Assembly: GCF_023498005.1 (NCBI RefSeq)
Contig: NZ_CP097289.1
Coordinates: 2,418,001-2,482,000, forward strand
Source: Streptomyces durmitorensis
Lineage (GTDB): Bacteria; Actinomycetota; Actinomycetes; Streptomycetales; Streptomycetaceae
Direction: 5' to 3'
DNA length: 64,000 nucleotides
The position numbers were made by a program, and so were the translations under genes. The notes beneath the pieces were generated by a model. That model saw nothing but the letters and a program-made list of their open reading frames with translations. It ran no database searches and was not told the DNA's origin. Numbering within the stretch: the first letter of the stretch is position 1; every line of letters begins with the position of its first letter. This document shows positions 7,633 through 16,685 of the stretch, one piece after another.

Positions 7633-9524
7633 CCGCGGCGGTGGGGCGCACCCCTGTGTGCCTCGGGCTCGACTTCGGCAGCACGGGCGTGCGCGCGCTG
7701 TTCGCGCTGCCCGGAGAGGCAGCGCGACGGCTCGACGACGCGGCCGGCGACTGGCCGTGGCCGCTGTGCGAGCCCGCCCCTGCGGGCGTACTGCCCGTCA
7801 CCTTCCCCAGCGTGAAGAGCCGGCTCGGCAGCGGGCGGCCCGTCCTGGTGCGCGGGGCGTCGCTCCCGCCGGAGCATCTGGTGGTCCCGATGCTGCGGGT
7901 GCTGCGGGAGCGTGTCGAGGCCCGGACGTCGGGGACGGTCGCGCAGACCGTGATCAGCGTGCCCGCGGCCTACCGGTCGGCGCAGCGTTCGGCGCTGCGG
8001 GACGCGGCGCGGGAGGCGGGGCTCGCGCCCGCGCGGCTGATCAGCGACGCGATGGCCGCGGTCGTCGGGCACGCGTCGGAGCGGGAGAGCGGCACCTTCC
8101 TCGTGTACGGGATGGGGTACGAGGGGTTCGAGATCGGCCTGGTCCGCGGTGTGCGGGGCCACTACCGCGCGCTCGGCCACGAGGGGGCGGTCACCTCGGG
8201 CGGGCGCGCCTTCGACGGGGAGGTGCTCTCGTCGGCGGTACGGCTGCTGCGCAGGCACCGCGGCCCCGGATCGGTGTCGGGGGTCGCCCCGGAGGTGTGG
8301 CTCGCGCTGCGGGCGCGGGCGCAGGAGGCGCGGGAGGCGCTGAGCACGCCGGGGAGCGCGGGGGCCGCCGAGCTGTCCCTGGACGTGGGCACGGGGCCGC
8401 CGCTGGAAGTACGGATCACCCGGCCCCATCTGGACGCCTTCCTCGCCCTGCATGTGCGGCGCACGGTGGACCGGGCACGGTCGCTCCTGGACCAGTCGGG
8501 GATGACACCGGCGGACGTGGATACGCTGCTTCTGACCGGCGGCAACACCCTGATGGAGCAGGTGAGTTCGGGGGTGGCGGAGCTCGGCGGCCACCGGGTG
8601 CAGGCACCGCCCGAGCTGCTCGCCCTGGGGGCGCTGAAGCACGCGGTGCGGCTCGCGGGCGGTGCGGCGGCCGGGTCCGCCGCCCTGGAGGAGGGCCCAC
8701 TTCAGCCCGCCGACCCCGCCGAGGACACGCTCTCGGACCCGCCTGCCCTGACGGCCACGCTGGTCGGGGGCGCGGGCGGGAGCGGGGGCGCGGAGCCGGT
8801 GCGGGGCGCGCCGCCCAGCAGGGACGTGGAGCGGGCGCGGGTACTCGCGGGGCAGGGGCGCACGGATGAGGCGGTGGCGCTGCTGCGGGGGATCGTCGCG
8901 GAGGCGGGGGCGCTGCTCGACACGCTCACGTCGAAGGCGGCGCGGGCCGCGCAGGCATCGCAAGCACCGCAGGCACCGCAGGCATCGCAGGCACCGCAGG
9001 CATCGCTGGACGCACCGCCGAACGCGCTGCCGGTTCCGCCACCGGTGGCCGCCGAGTCCGACACCCCGCCTCCCGCCGACCGGATCGCGATGCGGCAACT
9101 CGCCCGAGCCGAGAGCCTGTTGGAACTCGGGCGGTACGACGATGCCGTGCAGGCCTCGCACGCGGCGTGGCTCGGGGCGGCCACCAAGGCCGCGGGCGCC
9201 GACGTGCTCGACGCGATGATCGACGTGCACTGCGCGGCCGCGATGGCCGACTCCGCGCCCGGTCACTTCCCCGACGCCGAGCGGTGGCTGCGGTGCGCGT
9301 ACAGCCATGACCCGACCAGCGAACGCGTGCGCGGGCTCCTCGCCGAGCGCACCTACCGGCACGCGGTCGAAGTGCAGCGCCTCGGGGGACGCGATGAGGC
9401 GATTGAGGCCCTGGGGAAGTGCCTCACATGGGATCCTGAACACGCCGATGCCGAGGCCTTGTTGCGGCGGTTGAACCGCGACGGAAGGAGCCGGCGAGGC
9501 CCGAGAGCAGGGGGAAGCGTTTGA
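7629..9524 (+). CDS. Hsp70/actin-fold protein with lost phosphate-2 loop and helical C-terminus
   Basis: 631 aa from the ATG at 7629, overlapping the DnaK stop (ATGA). The N-terminal half is Hsp70-like: LGLDFGSTGVRALF matches phosphate-1, TVISVPAAYRSAQRSALRDA matches the connect-1 region, and LLLTGGNTLMEQV matches the adenosine motif. Where DnaK has DLGGGT this protein has GMGYEG, so the Asp and Gly-Gly-Thr of phosphate-2 are missing and normal ATP hydrolysis is unlikely. There is no substrate-binding domain. An Ala/Pro/Gln/Ser repeat stretch (8947-9010) links to a C-terminal helical, TPR-like region (about 490-620). I infer a regulatory or scaffold pseudo-chaperone paired with the upstream Hsp70. 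Confidence 0.8.
   Translation: MTAAVGRTPVCLGLDFGSTGVRALFALPGEAARRLDDAAGDWPWPLCEPAPAGVLPVTFPSVKSRLGSGRPVLVRGASLPPEHLVVPMLRVLRERVEARTSGTVAQTVISVPAAYRSAQRSALRDAAREAGLAPARLISDAMAAVVGHASERESGTFLVYGMGYEGFEIGLVRGVRGHYRALGHEGAVTSGGRAFDGEVLSSAVRLLRRHRGPGSVSGVAPEVWLALRARAQEAREALSTPGSAGAAELSLDVGTGPPLEVRITRPHLDAFLALHVRRTVDRARSLLDQSGMTPADVDTLLLTGGNTLMEQVSSGVAELGGHRVQAPPELLALGALKHAVRLAGGAAAGSAALEEGPLQPADPAEDTLSDPPALTATLVGGAGGSGGAEPVRGAPPSRDVERARVLAGQGRTDEAVALLRGIVAEAGALLDTLTSKAARAAQASQAPQAPQASQAPQASLDAPPNALPVPPPVAAESDTPPPADRIAMRQLARAESLLELGRYDDAVQASHAAWLGAATKAAGADVLDAMIDVHCAAAMADSAPGHFPDAERWLRCAYSHDPTSERVRGLLAERTYRHAVEVQRLGGRDEAIEALGKCLTWDPEHADAEALLRRLNRDGRSRRGPRAGGSV
8947..9010 (+). repeat. Short GCA/TCG-CAG-type tandem repeat in coding sequence
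   Basis: Alternating 6-9 base units (core GCACCGCAGGC) encode repeated QAPQAPQAS in the degenerate Hsp70-like gene. It is likely a flexible linker and prone to length variation. Confidence 0.7.
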
Positions 9525-11017
9525 CGCCCGCAGAACTGCTGGACAAGCAGAAACTCGTCGACGAGTTGCAGCGTCTGGCAGCCCATCCATCACTCGCACC
9601 CCGCTCGGCCGAACTTGCGGTACTTGCACAGGACTTGAAACCGGCCCACCAGCTCGACCGGTGGGCCGAGGTGGACCTCGTGGACGCCTACGTACGCCCA
9701 GAGAGCGTGGTCACCCCGCCCGTCGGGCAGGCGGGGCGGCACGACGGCCGCCTCGAAGCCGCGCTGGGGATCCTCGTCTTCATCCCGCTCCTGGTGACGT
9801 GGTTCGGACTGCGGGAGGCGGTGCGCGCGTACGGGGAGCTGAGCAAGGAAGACCCCAAGGAGTCGACGCGGCCCTTCCTCCAGCTGTGGCAGTCCGGCTT
9901 CGGCGGGCATCTGTCGGCCCTCGGCCGCTTCGAGAACGTCGCGCTGATGGCGGTGCTCCTGATCGCCCTCCTCGTGCTGCTCTCGGTGTGGCACGCGCGG
10001 GTACGGGCGCGCACGGAGCGGGAGGAGGTGGAGCAGCAGAGCGAGCGCGAGCGCCTGCTCGCCGAGCTGGCGTCCGTCCTCACGCGTACGCAGATGGTGC
10101 TCGCCCCGCACCGCAGCGCGTCGCCCCAGCAGTTCACCTCCGAGCTGACCAAGGCGGCCACCCAGATGCAGTTGCTCGCGTCGAAGGCGGAGACCAGCCA
10201 CAAGGCGCTCACCGGCACGACGACGGCGGTGAGCAGGTCCATCGACGCGCTGAAGGCCGCGGCGGACGCACTCACCGTCGAAGTGCCGAAGCTGGGCGTC
10301 GCGGCGTCCCGCATCGAGCAGACCTTGCGCGACGGCAGGACGGCGGCGGACAAGGCGAGCGTGGCAGGCACGGACGCGGCGCGCGGCATCGCCGATCGCG
10401 TCAAGGCGGCGGGCGACACGGTCGAGGCCTCCCTGAAGTCCCTGATCGCGGCCCAGCAGTCACTTGTCACCAAGTCGGAGTCGGTGGCGGCGGCCACCGA
10501 CCGGGCGTCGCAGGCGCTGGTCGCCAGCACGGGGCGCACGGGCGACGCGGTGGAGGGGATGCGCGAGGCGACGGAGCGGTGGGACGCGGCGGCGGCGCAC
10601 TGGCAGGACGCGGCGGCGCGGCTCGACGCACGGATCGGGGCGCTGGTGGGGGCGTCGGGCCTGCCGGGCTCTGCCACCGTGCCCGCGTCGGCCTCACTGG
10701 GGACGCGGACCGTGCCCGCGTCGGCCGGGGCCGACGGGAACGGACATGCGTGGGGCGGCTCGAACGGCGATCCGGCCGGTGGCCATGGCGATCCGACCGG
10801 TGGCCACGGCTACCCGGCCAACGGGCACGGCGGCGGCGACGGACGGACCGCCGCTGACCCCCGCAACACCGACGGCCCGGACGGCCCGGACGACGATCTC
10901 CGGAGCGAGGCGACCCGCGTGCTGCCCGCCCGCGGACGTCACATCCCCTCCCCAGCGGGCCCTGTCGACGCGCCGCCGCAACCCCGGCACCAGCCGCCCG
11001 GCGGGAGCGACGCGTGA
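9521..11017 (+). CDS. Membrane protein: two TM helices, long coiled coil, Gly-rich tail
   Basis: 498 aa from a TTG at 9521, whose TGA-overlapping position (TTGA) and upstream GGGGGAAG support this rare start. Hydrophobic helices lie at about 80-97 (LGILVFIPLLVTWFG) and 139-157 (NVALMAVLLIALLVLLSVW). A charged, Ala-rich heptad region spans about 160-350. A Gly/Asp/His/Pro-rich disordered tail follows from about 350. No enzymatic motif is seen. A membrane pair with a long cytoplasmic coiled coil, followed directly by a single-TM protein with a buried Asp, is reminiscent of MotA/MotB-type pairs such as ZorA/ZorB. That is inference from layout only; the canonical MotA fold has more helices. Confidence 0.75.
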   Translation: MTPAELLDKQKLVDELQRLAAHPSLAPRSAELAVLAQDLKPAHQLDRWAEVDLVDAYVRPESVVTPPVGQAGRHDGRLEAALGILVFIPLLVTWFGLREAVRAYGELSKEDPKESTRPFLQLWQSGFGGHLSALGRFENVALMAVLLIALLVLLSVWHARVRARTEREEVEQQSERERLLAELASVLTRTQMVLAPHRSASPQQFTSELTKAATQMQLLASKAETSHKALTGTTTAVSRSIDALKAAADALTVEVPKLGVAASRIEQTLRDGRTAADKASVAGTDAARGIADRVKAAGDTVEASLKSLIAAQQSLVTKSESVAAATDRASQALVASTGRTGDAVEGMREATERWDAAAAHWQDAAARLDARIGALVGASGLPGSATVPASASLGTRTVPASAGADGNGHAWGGSNGDPAGGHGDPTGGHGYPANGHGGGDGRTAADPRNTDGPDGPDDDLRSEATRVLPARGRHIPSPAGPVDAPPQPRHQPPGGSDA

Positions 11018-11493
11018 GCCGACCGCGGCGCCGGGGGCGGATCAGCGTGGTGGTCCTCGCGGGGTGGCTCTTCGCCGATCTGCTCCTCGTCCTCGCCCTG
11101 GTGTCGATGGCCGACCGCCCCGACCCCCTGGCCGACCGCCCCAAGGCGTCCGAGAGGGAGTCGAAGCCGCCGCCGTCCAAGCCCCCCACGGGCCCGCGCT
11201 CGGTCGAGCTGAAACCGGAGGAGTTCCGGGTCAAAGGCGCGGACAAGGGTGATCTCACCCGGCAGATCCACAAGAACACAGGGAAGTGGGCGGGCCGTGA
11301 GGCGGCGCTGGTGCTGACGTTCGGCGGTTCCCGCAACGGCGAGGCGTACGCGCACCGCGTCAACTCGCTGCTCGGCAAGGGCCGTCCGGACATGTTCACC
11401 AAGAAGACGGCGACGGACGACTTCCACAACCTGGGCGACCCCGCGTCGACGGCGAAGGTCCGGGTGTACTTCTACACGACGCCGGGCGGCTGA
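11014..11493 (+). CDS. Single-TM protein with intramembrane Asp (MotB/ZorB-like layout)
   Basis: 159 aa from a GTG overlapping the previous stop. A basic N-terminus (RPRRRGR) precedes one helix, residues 11-32 (SVVVLAGWLFADLLLVLALV), with Asp22 in its middle. A Pro/Lys-rich linker and a C-terminal alpha/beta domain (about 75-159) follow, with ALVLTFGGSRNGEAYAHRV. MotB, ExbD and ZorB proteins share an N-in topology, one helix with an essential Asp, and a periplasmic or OmpA-like end. Similarity here is only in outline. It is translationally coupled to the coiled-coil membrane protein and is probably its partner. Confidence 0.65.
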   Translation: MSRPRRRGRISVVVLAGWLFADLLLVLALVSMADRPDPLADRPKASERESKPPPSKPPTGPRSVELKPEEFRVKGADKGDLTRQIHKNTGKWAGREAALVLTFGGSRNGEAYAHRVNSLLGKGRPDMFTKKTATDDFHNLGDPASTAKVRVYFYTTPGG

Positions 11494-11496
11494 ACC

Positions 11497-13647
11497 ATGA
11501 CGAACTGGCACCCTGGCGAGCGCCCGCCGGACGACGCGGCGGGCCTGCCCCTGCCCGTGCTGCCCGCCACCCCGGCGATGAGCGGCTATCAGGCGCTGCG
11601 CGACGTCCTGCAGAAGCTGAGCTTCCGTCACGCGGCCGACGCCCTCCGTGCCCCAGCGCCCCAGCAGTCGACGCAGGCCCTGTTCGGGACCCTGCCGAAG
11701 GCGGCGGCCGACGACGGGTTCCGCGTCCTCGACGGCCTGTGGCTCCCCGCCCGCGGCGGCCTGTGGCAGCGGGTCGACCGGGCGTACGTCCAGGACTGCG
11801 GCGCCCGGTGGATCGCCTCCAGCCATCCGCGCGCCATGGACGCGGCCGCCGTCGTGAACGTCCTGGAATCCGTCCTGCTCGAAGACCCGATGGGCCTGCG
11901 CCGCATCGTGCTGTGGGAACTGTGCTGCCGCCTGAGCGACGGCGCCGCTGAGCGGGGGGCCAAGGACGGGCGAGGGGCCACGACCGGGAAAGGCGCCAAG
12001 GACGGGCGAGGGGCCAAGGCCGCCTACCCGCCGCCATCCGCCGCGCACGCCGTGGCCCTCGGCGTCCACCGCAGCGAGGCCGACCTGCTCGTGGCCGCCA
12101 TCACCGCCGTCCGTTTCCCCGCGGCCGGTGCCGCACGGCACGCCGCCGAGACCCTCCACGACATCTGGCCGGGCACCCGGCTGCGCGAGGCCGAGCGGCT
12201 CGCGCAGCTGATCCCTCCGGCGCCCACGGATCACGTACTGGCCGCGGCGCTCGGCACGCTCCACGCCCGGTCCGATGCGGTCCGTCAACTGACGCTCACC
12301 GCAGAGCAGTTGGCGGACCGGGGCGACCTCCGTGCCGCGGCGGCCGCCTGGCTCGGCGCGCTGCGGCAGGCCCGCGACGACGTGGACGCGCAGGCGGGCC
12401 TCCTGCGCGTGGCCGCGCTCCTGGCCGACGACCCCCTGGCCGCCGAGGAGTCGGAGGTGACGGCCGCCGTCGAGGACCGGACCGTACGGCTGTCCTGGCA
12501 CGCCCCGGGCCACGGCCGGGACGCGGTGACGTACCGCGTGCTGCGGTACCTCGAAGACGCTCCCGAGCTCGCCGTCGAGGTGACGGAGGGCAACGCCGCC
12601 CGCACGGCGGTCGACCTCGACGCCCCCACCGGACGCCCCCTGCGCTACGCCGTGTTCCCGGTGCGCCGAGGCCGCATCGCCGGGGTGCCGCGCGTCACCC
12701 GGCAGGTACTGCTCACCCCTGACGTCTCGGAGCTGCGCGTCGAAGCGGTGCCGGACGGCGTGCGGCTGCGGTGGCGGCCCGACCCCTCGGCCCTGGAAGT
12801 CCATGTCGTGCGGAAGGCCGACGGCGACGACGGCCCCGGGCAGCGGGTGTTCTGCGAGCACGACCAGCTCCTGGACGCGCCGCTCGCCGTCGGCCCGTAC
12901 GTCTACGAGGTCCGCTGCTGCTACTCGGGGCCCGCCGGCCGCCTGGTCAAGTCGCCGGGGCGCACCATCACCGCCCGCGTCGAGCGCTGGCCCTCACCGG
13001 TGGAGGAGCTCAGTGTGCGGCGCCTCGACGACGGCCGCGTCCGCATCGCGTGGCGGCCGCCGTCGCGCGGTGAGGGCCACCTGGTGCCGTGGTTCGCGCA
13101 TCCCGTGCCGCCGGGCGCGGACGTGTCCGAGCACCTCGGCAGGCTGGCACCGCCCGCCGGCGCCCCGCCGACCTCCGTCGACGTGCTGCCGCCGCCCCGT
13201 GAGCGGCTGCGGATGACGGCGGTGAGCGTGCTCGGCGACCGCGCCGTCTCGGGGCCGAACGTAGTCGTCGAACACCAGGGGGAGGTACGGGACCTGGAGG
13301 TGCGGCGGGTGGCCGCCGACCGCGCGGAGCTTCGGTTCGCGTGGCCCGAGCCCGCCGTGCTCACGCTGATCTCCTGGGAGGACGGCGCGCGGGGCAGTGA
13401 GCGGCGCGTGGCGCGCAGCCAGCATGTCGCGGGGCAGGCCGTGGCGCTCCAGGTCTCCCCGGCGGAGTGCCGGTTCACCGTGACCGCGCTGCCACGCCCT
13501 GATGCCGTGGCCATCGGGGCGCCGTCGGCGCGGGCCGTGCTGCCCGCCGAGCCGCCACCGGCGCCGACACTCCCGCCGGTGGCCGCCCCCTGGTGGCGGA
13601 CGTGGTGGCAGCGGTGGCGTTCGAAGCGAACGCCCGCCCCCTTCTAG
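11497..13647 (+). CDS. Fibronectin type III repeat protein
   Basis: 716 aa, ATG at 11497, 3 bp after the previous stop. The N-terminal 310 residues form an unrecognised mostly helical region. From about 315 onward there are at least three beta-sandwich repeats of FnIII type (for example DRTVRLSWHAPGHGRDAVTYRVLR, and DGRVRIAWRPPSRGE near 505), ending in a Pro/Trp-rich tail. No signal peptide or TM helix is evident, so it is probably cytoplasmic. It is the last gene of the chaperone operon and stops 16 bp from the stop of the convergent kinase gene. FnIII repeats usually mediate protein contacts, so an adaptor role is likely. Confidence 0.8.
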   Translation: MTNWHPGERPPDDAAGLPLPVLPATPAMSGYQALRDVLQKLSFRHAADALRAPAPQQSTQALFGTLPKAAADDGFRVLDGLWLPARGGLWQRVDRAYVQDCGARWIASSHPRAMDAAAVVNVLESVLLEDPMGLRRIVLWELCCRLSDGAAERGAKDGRGATTGKGAKDGRGAKAAYPPPSAAHAVALGVHRSEADLLVAAITAVRFPAAGAARHAAETLHDIWPGTRLREAERLAQLIPPAPTDHVLAAALGTLHARSDAVRQLTLTAEQLADRGDLRAAAAAWLGALRQARDDVDAQAGLLRVAALLADDPLAAEESEVTAAVEDRTVRLSWHAPGHGRDAVTYRVLRYLEDAPELAVEVTEGNAARTAVDLDAPTGRPLRYAVFPVRRGRIAGVPRVTRQVLLTPDVSELRVEAVPDGVRLRWRPDPSALEVHVVRKADGDDGPGQRVFCEHDQLLDAPLAVGPYVYEVRCCYSGPAGRLVKSPGRTITARVERWPSPVEELSVRRLDDGRVRIAWRPPSRGEGHLVPWFAHPVPPGADVSEHLGRLAPPAGAPPTSVDVLPPPRERLRMTAVSVLGDRAVSGPNVVVEHQGEVRDLEVRRVAADRAELRFAWPEPAVLTLISWEDGARGSERRVARSQHVAGQAVALQVSPAECRFTVTALPRPDAVAIGAPSARAVLPAEPPPAPTLPPVAAPWWRTWWQRWRSKRTPAPF

Positions 13648-13663
13648 CCCAGCACCTGCGCTT

Positions 13664-15022
13664 CTAGTCCCGCACCTCCGCCTCCGCCCCACCCCCGAAC
13701 TCCAGGAGCAGACCCGCCCGCAGCGCGATCGTCCGGCCCGGCTCCACGTCCCGCACCGTCCCGTCGTCCTTCCGCGCGGTCCACACGTCCTTGGTGTGGT
13801 TGGTGAGTCCGAACCTGCCCCGGTTCTGGGGGTGTTCGGTCACCTCGCCCACGACGGCCCGGAAGTCGTGCCGGTCGGGGTACTCGACCAGGTGATGGGC
13901 GTAGACCCGCGCGCTCGGGGCGAGCCTGATGCCGCGCCGGGTGCGCGACGTCCCGGTGCCGGTGACCAGTTCGAGCCGCGGCGGAAGCACCAGCGTACGG
14001 CCGCACTTCCAGCAGTCGGGGGCCGCGCCGTCCGGCTGCGTGAGGTTCTGCTTGCCGCACGAGCCGCACTGGGTGATGGCGTCGAGGACCTGGCTCAGGG
14101 CGTCGCACCACTGCGACTCGCGCACCCGCTTGACCGGCGTCCGTACCCCCTCCGTGAAGGTACGGACGAACAGGTCGCGCAGGATCTGCGGCAGCGCGCC
14201 CCAGGTGGCCACCACGGTCGGCTGCTCGCCGGGCACGGGGCGGTTGCGGGCGTCGGAAGGGTCGTAGATGAAGACCGGGTCGGTGCCGTACAGACGCCGC
14301 TTGGCCGCCTCGTCCATGCAGCGGATCTGCAGGGCCTGCGCGCCGTTGAACGGGTGGTCGTTCATGAGGAGCAGGAAGAGCAGCACCGCGAGCGAGTGCA
14401 GGTCGGTCTGCGTGCCGGGCTGGGCCCCCTTGTCGCGGCGGACCAGTTCTGGCGCCATGAAGTCCATGGTCCCGGCGACGGCGGCGGACTCGCCCTCCAC
14501 CACCGCGTTGTCGTTGTCGCACACCAGGACGTCCCCGGTGCGCGGGTCGAAGAAGATGTTGCCCCAGTTGATGTCGCGGTAGGCGATGCCCCTGGAGTGC
14601 AGCGACCGGTACGCCTCGACGGTGTGCAGCGCCACGGTGACCAGCGTGCGCATCGTCGCGGCGGACACCGAGGGGTCGCGGCGGAACAGCGCGGGCAGGT
14701 CCTGGAAGCGTCCGGGGCGTACGTCCATCAGATAGCCGAAGCCCGGCGCACCGCTCTTGGGGCCCTCCGGATCGAGGACTATGGCGGTGGGCCACAGGAA
14801 GCGGTCGTCGCTCCAGCCCCGCGCGATGAGCCCTTCGAGGATCTGGCGCTGGCGGGCGTCGGCCAGCTGCGGGTAGTACCACTTCAGCGCGCGATCGCCC
14901 TGCGGCGTCGTCACGCGGTAGACCTCGCCCTGGCCGCCGGAGCCGAAGAGCTCGGCGACCGTGACCTTCTCCCCCGACTCGGCCACCAGGGTCTTTCCGG
15001 CGGCGAGCATGCCGTTCACCAT
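13664..15022 (-). CDS. Ser/Thr kinase with zinc ribbon, third gene of a TerY-P triad
   Basis: 452 aa. The kinase domain (about 15-300) has the Gly-loop GSGGQGEVY, Lys47 (ALKWYY), catalytic loop YRDINWGN (Asp150, Asn154) and DND (169-171) in place of DFG. HRD and DFG are therefore altered, but the catalytic acids remain. A zinc ribbon CGSC-(x17)-CWKC (about 317-340) follows, then a C-terminal beta-rich domain (about 345-450) that could be FHA-like. The ATG overlaps the PP2C stop. In the Ter-linked phosphorylation triad, a vWA protein, a PP2C phosphatase and exactly such a kinase are encoded together. Here the order is vWA, PP2C, kinase. Confidence 0.88.
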   Translation of the reverse strand: MVNGMLAAGKTLVAESGEKVTVAELFGSGGQGEVYRVTTPQGDRALKWYYPQLADARQRQILEGLIARGWSDDRFLWPTAIVLDPEGPKSGAPGFGYLMDVRPGRFQDLPALFRRDPSVSAATMRTLVTVALHTVEAYRSLHSRGIAYRDINWGNIFFDPRTGDVLVCDNDNAVVEGESAAVAGTMDFMAPELVRRDKGAQPGTQTDLHSLAVLLFLLLMNDHPFNGAQALQIRCMDEAAKRRLYGTDPVFIYDPSDARNRPVPGEQPTVVATWGALPQILRDLFVRTFTEGVRTPVKRVRESQWCDALSQVLDAITQCGSCGKQNLTQPDGAAPDCWKCGRTLVLPPRLELVTGTGTSRTRRGIRLAPSARVYAHHLVEYPDRHDFRAVVGEVTEHPQNRGRFGLTNHTKDVWTARKDDGTVRDVEPGRTIALRAGLLLEFGGGAEAEVRD

Positions 15023-15948
15023 GCGGTTCCTTTCTCGGCTTCCTGTTCGGCTGAGCCATCGGCTGAGCCATCGACTGCGCTTTTGGGCTCAGCGGGTGCC
15101 GTGGCCGCGAGAGCGCCCACGAACGTCGTGTCGTCACCGGAGTACTTGGCGGCGCGCTCCAGCCAGTCCGCGAGCTGTGCCTGCACCGCGGGCACGCCCT
15201 GCCCCGCGGCGCGCTCGGTGACGCCGGTGGCGAAGTCCAGGAACCCCTGGTGGTCGGCGAAGCTCTTGGAGAGCCCGTCGGTGGAGATGAGCACGGCCGG
15301 CGGCGGGCCCGTGGTGAAGGGCTCCCAGTGCGACCGCATCTTGCGCCATGGCTCCGGCTCGCACAGCGAGTCCGTCTCGTCCCCCATGTCGGGCCCCGTC
15401 GAGAGCGGTGTGCGCGGGGTGCCGTCCGCGTCGACGAGGACGATGTCCCCGTCGCCCAACTGCCAGCAGAAGAGCATGTGTTCGGTGAGCACGGCACCGA
15501 TGAGGGTGCTGCCGTACACGGCGAGGTCGGGCGCACCGCCGACCGCGCCCGGCAGCCGGAGTCCACCGTGCGCAGGGGAGTTCCAGTCGTGCAGCAGCGC
15601 GCGCTCGCGCCAGCGGTGCGCCACCTGCTGCGGCAGCCTGCGGGCCTCGGCGCGCAGGCCGGTCCAGCCCTTCGCGTCGTCGCCGACGCGCACCGCTTCC
15701 CGCGCGAAGCCCTCCGCGCACGCGGTGAACTCCTCGACGGCCCACCAGGATCCGAGGTCGCTGCGGAAGTGCGCGGCGGAACCGTGCCCGTCGGCCACCG
15801 TGAGCACCGCGGCGCGCCCCTGGGCCACGGAGAGGGTGCCGCAGCTGTCCTGGCTGTACTTCTTGCCGACTCCCTTGACGGTGGCGCCGAGGATGGCAAA
15901 GCCGCCGGTCGTGGCCCGTGTCCGTGCCGGTGTCGATGGCCCGCTCAC
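15016..15948 (-). CDS. PP2C-family Ser/Thr phosphatase of the TerY-P triad
   Basis: 310 aa from a GTG at 15948 that overlaps the vWA stop (GTGA). An upstream extension of the frame is out-of-frame vWA coding and is not used. Metal-binding PP2C motifs are present: SQDS near 32-35, VLTVADGHGS (Asp53, Gly54), WQLGDGDIVL, LISTDGLSKS and SGDDTTFV. The enzyme should remove phosphate from Ser/Thr, presumably opposing the adjacent kinase. The C-terminal 25 residues are acidic and Ala/Ser-rich. Confidence 0.9.
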   Translation of the reverse strand: MSGPSTPARTRATTGGFAILGATVKGVGKKYSQDSCGTLSVAQGRAAVLTVADGHGSAAHFRSDLGSWWAVEEFTACAEGFAREAVRVGDDAKGWTGLRAEARRLPQQVAHRWRERALLHDWNSPAHGGLRLPGAVGGAPDLAVYGSTLIGAVLTEHMLFCWQLGDGDIVLVDADGTPRTPLSTGPDMGDETDSLCEPEPWRKMRSHWEPFTTGPPPAVLISTDGLSKSFADHQGFLDFATGVTERAAGQGVPAVQAQLADWLERAAKYSGDDTTFVGALAATAPAEPKSAVDGSADGSAEQEAEKGTAW

Positions 15949-16685
15949 CAGATGTCGTCTTCGTCGTCCTTGGTCAGCGGCGCCGGTCCGAGCGGGGACG
16001 CGGGCCTGGCGTCCTCGACCTTCGGCGTCGACGCGTCCTTCACGACGGCCGTCGACATCCAGCGGATGGCCGCGGCGAGCTGGCGGGGGTTCTTGGCCTG
16101 AAGGGGCTCGAGCTCCGGGTTGGCGAGGAACTCCTTGAGCATGCTCTTGTCCGCGTCGTCCCCGATGGCCACGGCGACCCGCACGGCACGCTTGCCCCAC
16201 GGCGTCGCGTCGATCTCCCGCAGGCCCGCGCGCCAGTCGTCGGTGGGCTGACCGTCGGAGGCGAGCGCGAGCACCGGGGGCAGCGCGCGCTGCGGCATCG
16301 GCGGGGTCTGGAGCGCACCCGCGGCGAGCTTGAACGCCGCGCCCATGTCGGTGCCGCCGTACGTGTGCACGTCCTCCCAGGCGAAGCGGTCCACCGGGGT
16401 GGGCTCACTCACATGCCAACTGGCGCCGCTGGCAAAGGAGATGGCGCGTACGAGCAGGGAGGCGGCCGGGTTGGACTCGGCGGCCTGCTGCATCTCGGGG
16501 ATGGCCTCGCGGATGGCGAAGTTCAGTTCGCCGATCTTGCCGTTCACGCCCATGGAGCCCGAACAGTCGAGCATCCAGATGAAGTGGACGGGGCGGTTGG
16601 CCATGCTGCCGCCGGGGAAATTGTCGGCGGCGGCATGGGCCTTGACGGTCACACTGGTGTCGCTGGTGTCGCTGGTGTTCCTCAC
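15945..16685 (-). CDS. TerY-like von Willebrand factor A domain protein
   Basis: 246 aa. The vWA domain carries an intact MIDAS: MLDCSGSMG (Asp40, Ser42, Ser44), a Thr in GGTDMG near 110, and ALASDGQPTD as the third loop. The N-terminus before MANRPVHFIW is a Ser/Thr/Asp-rich tail, so the ATG for MANRP is a possible alternative start. The C-terminal 40 residues are disordered and end DDEDDIW. Single-domain vWA proteins of this type (TerY) bind divalent metal and are proposed to assemble partner proteins. This is the first gene of the vWA-PP2C-kinase triad. No terD-family gene is present in the window. Confidence 0.9.
   Translation of the reverse strand: MRNTSDTSDTSVTVKAHAAADNFPGGSMANRPVHFIWMLDCSGSMGVNGKIGELNFAIREAIPEMQQAAESNPAASLLVRAISFASGASWHVSEPTPVDRFAWEDVHTYGGTDMGAAFKLAAGALQTPPMPQRALPPVLALASDGQPTDDWRAGLREIDATPWGKRAVRVAVAIGDDADKSMLKEFLANPELEPLQAKNPRQLAAAIRWMSTAVVKDASTPKVEDARPASPLGPAPLTKDDEDDIW

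Noticed and set aside
9521..11017. Methyl-accepting chemotaxis-type receptor
   Set aside because: The coiled coil and two TM helices look similar in outline, but there is no HAMP domain and no conserved signalling hairpin.
13502..16138. 878-codon plus-strand frame over the kinase and phosphatase genes
   Set aside because: It is a shadow; the minus-strand triad has clear motifs and overlapping starts.
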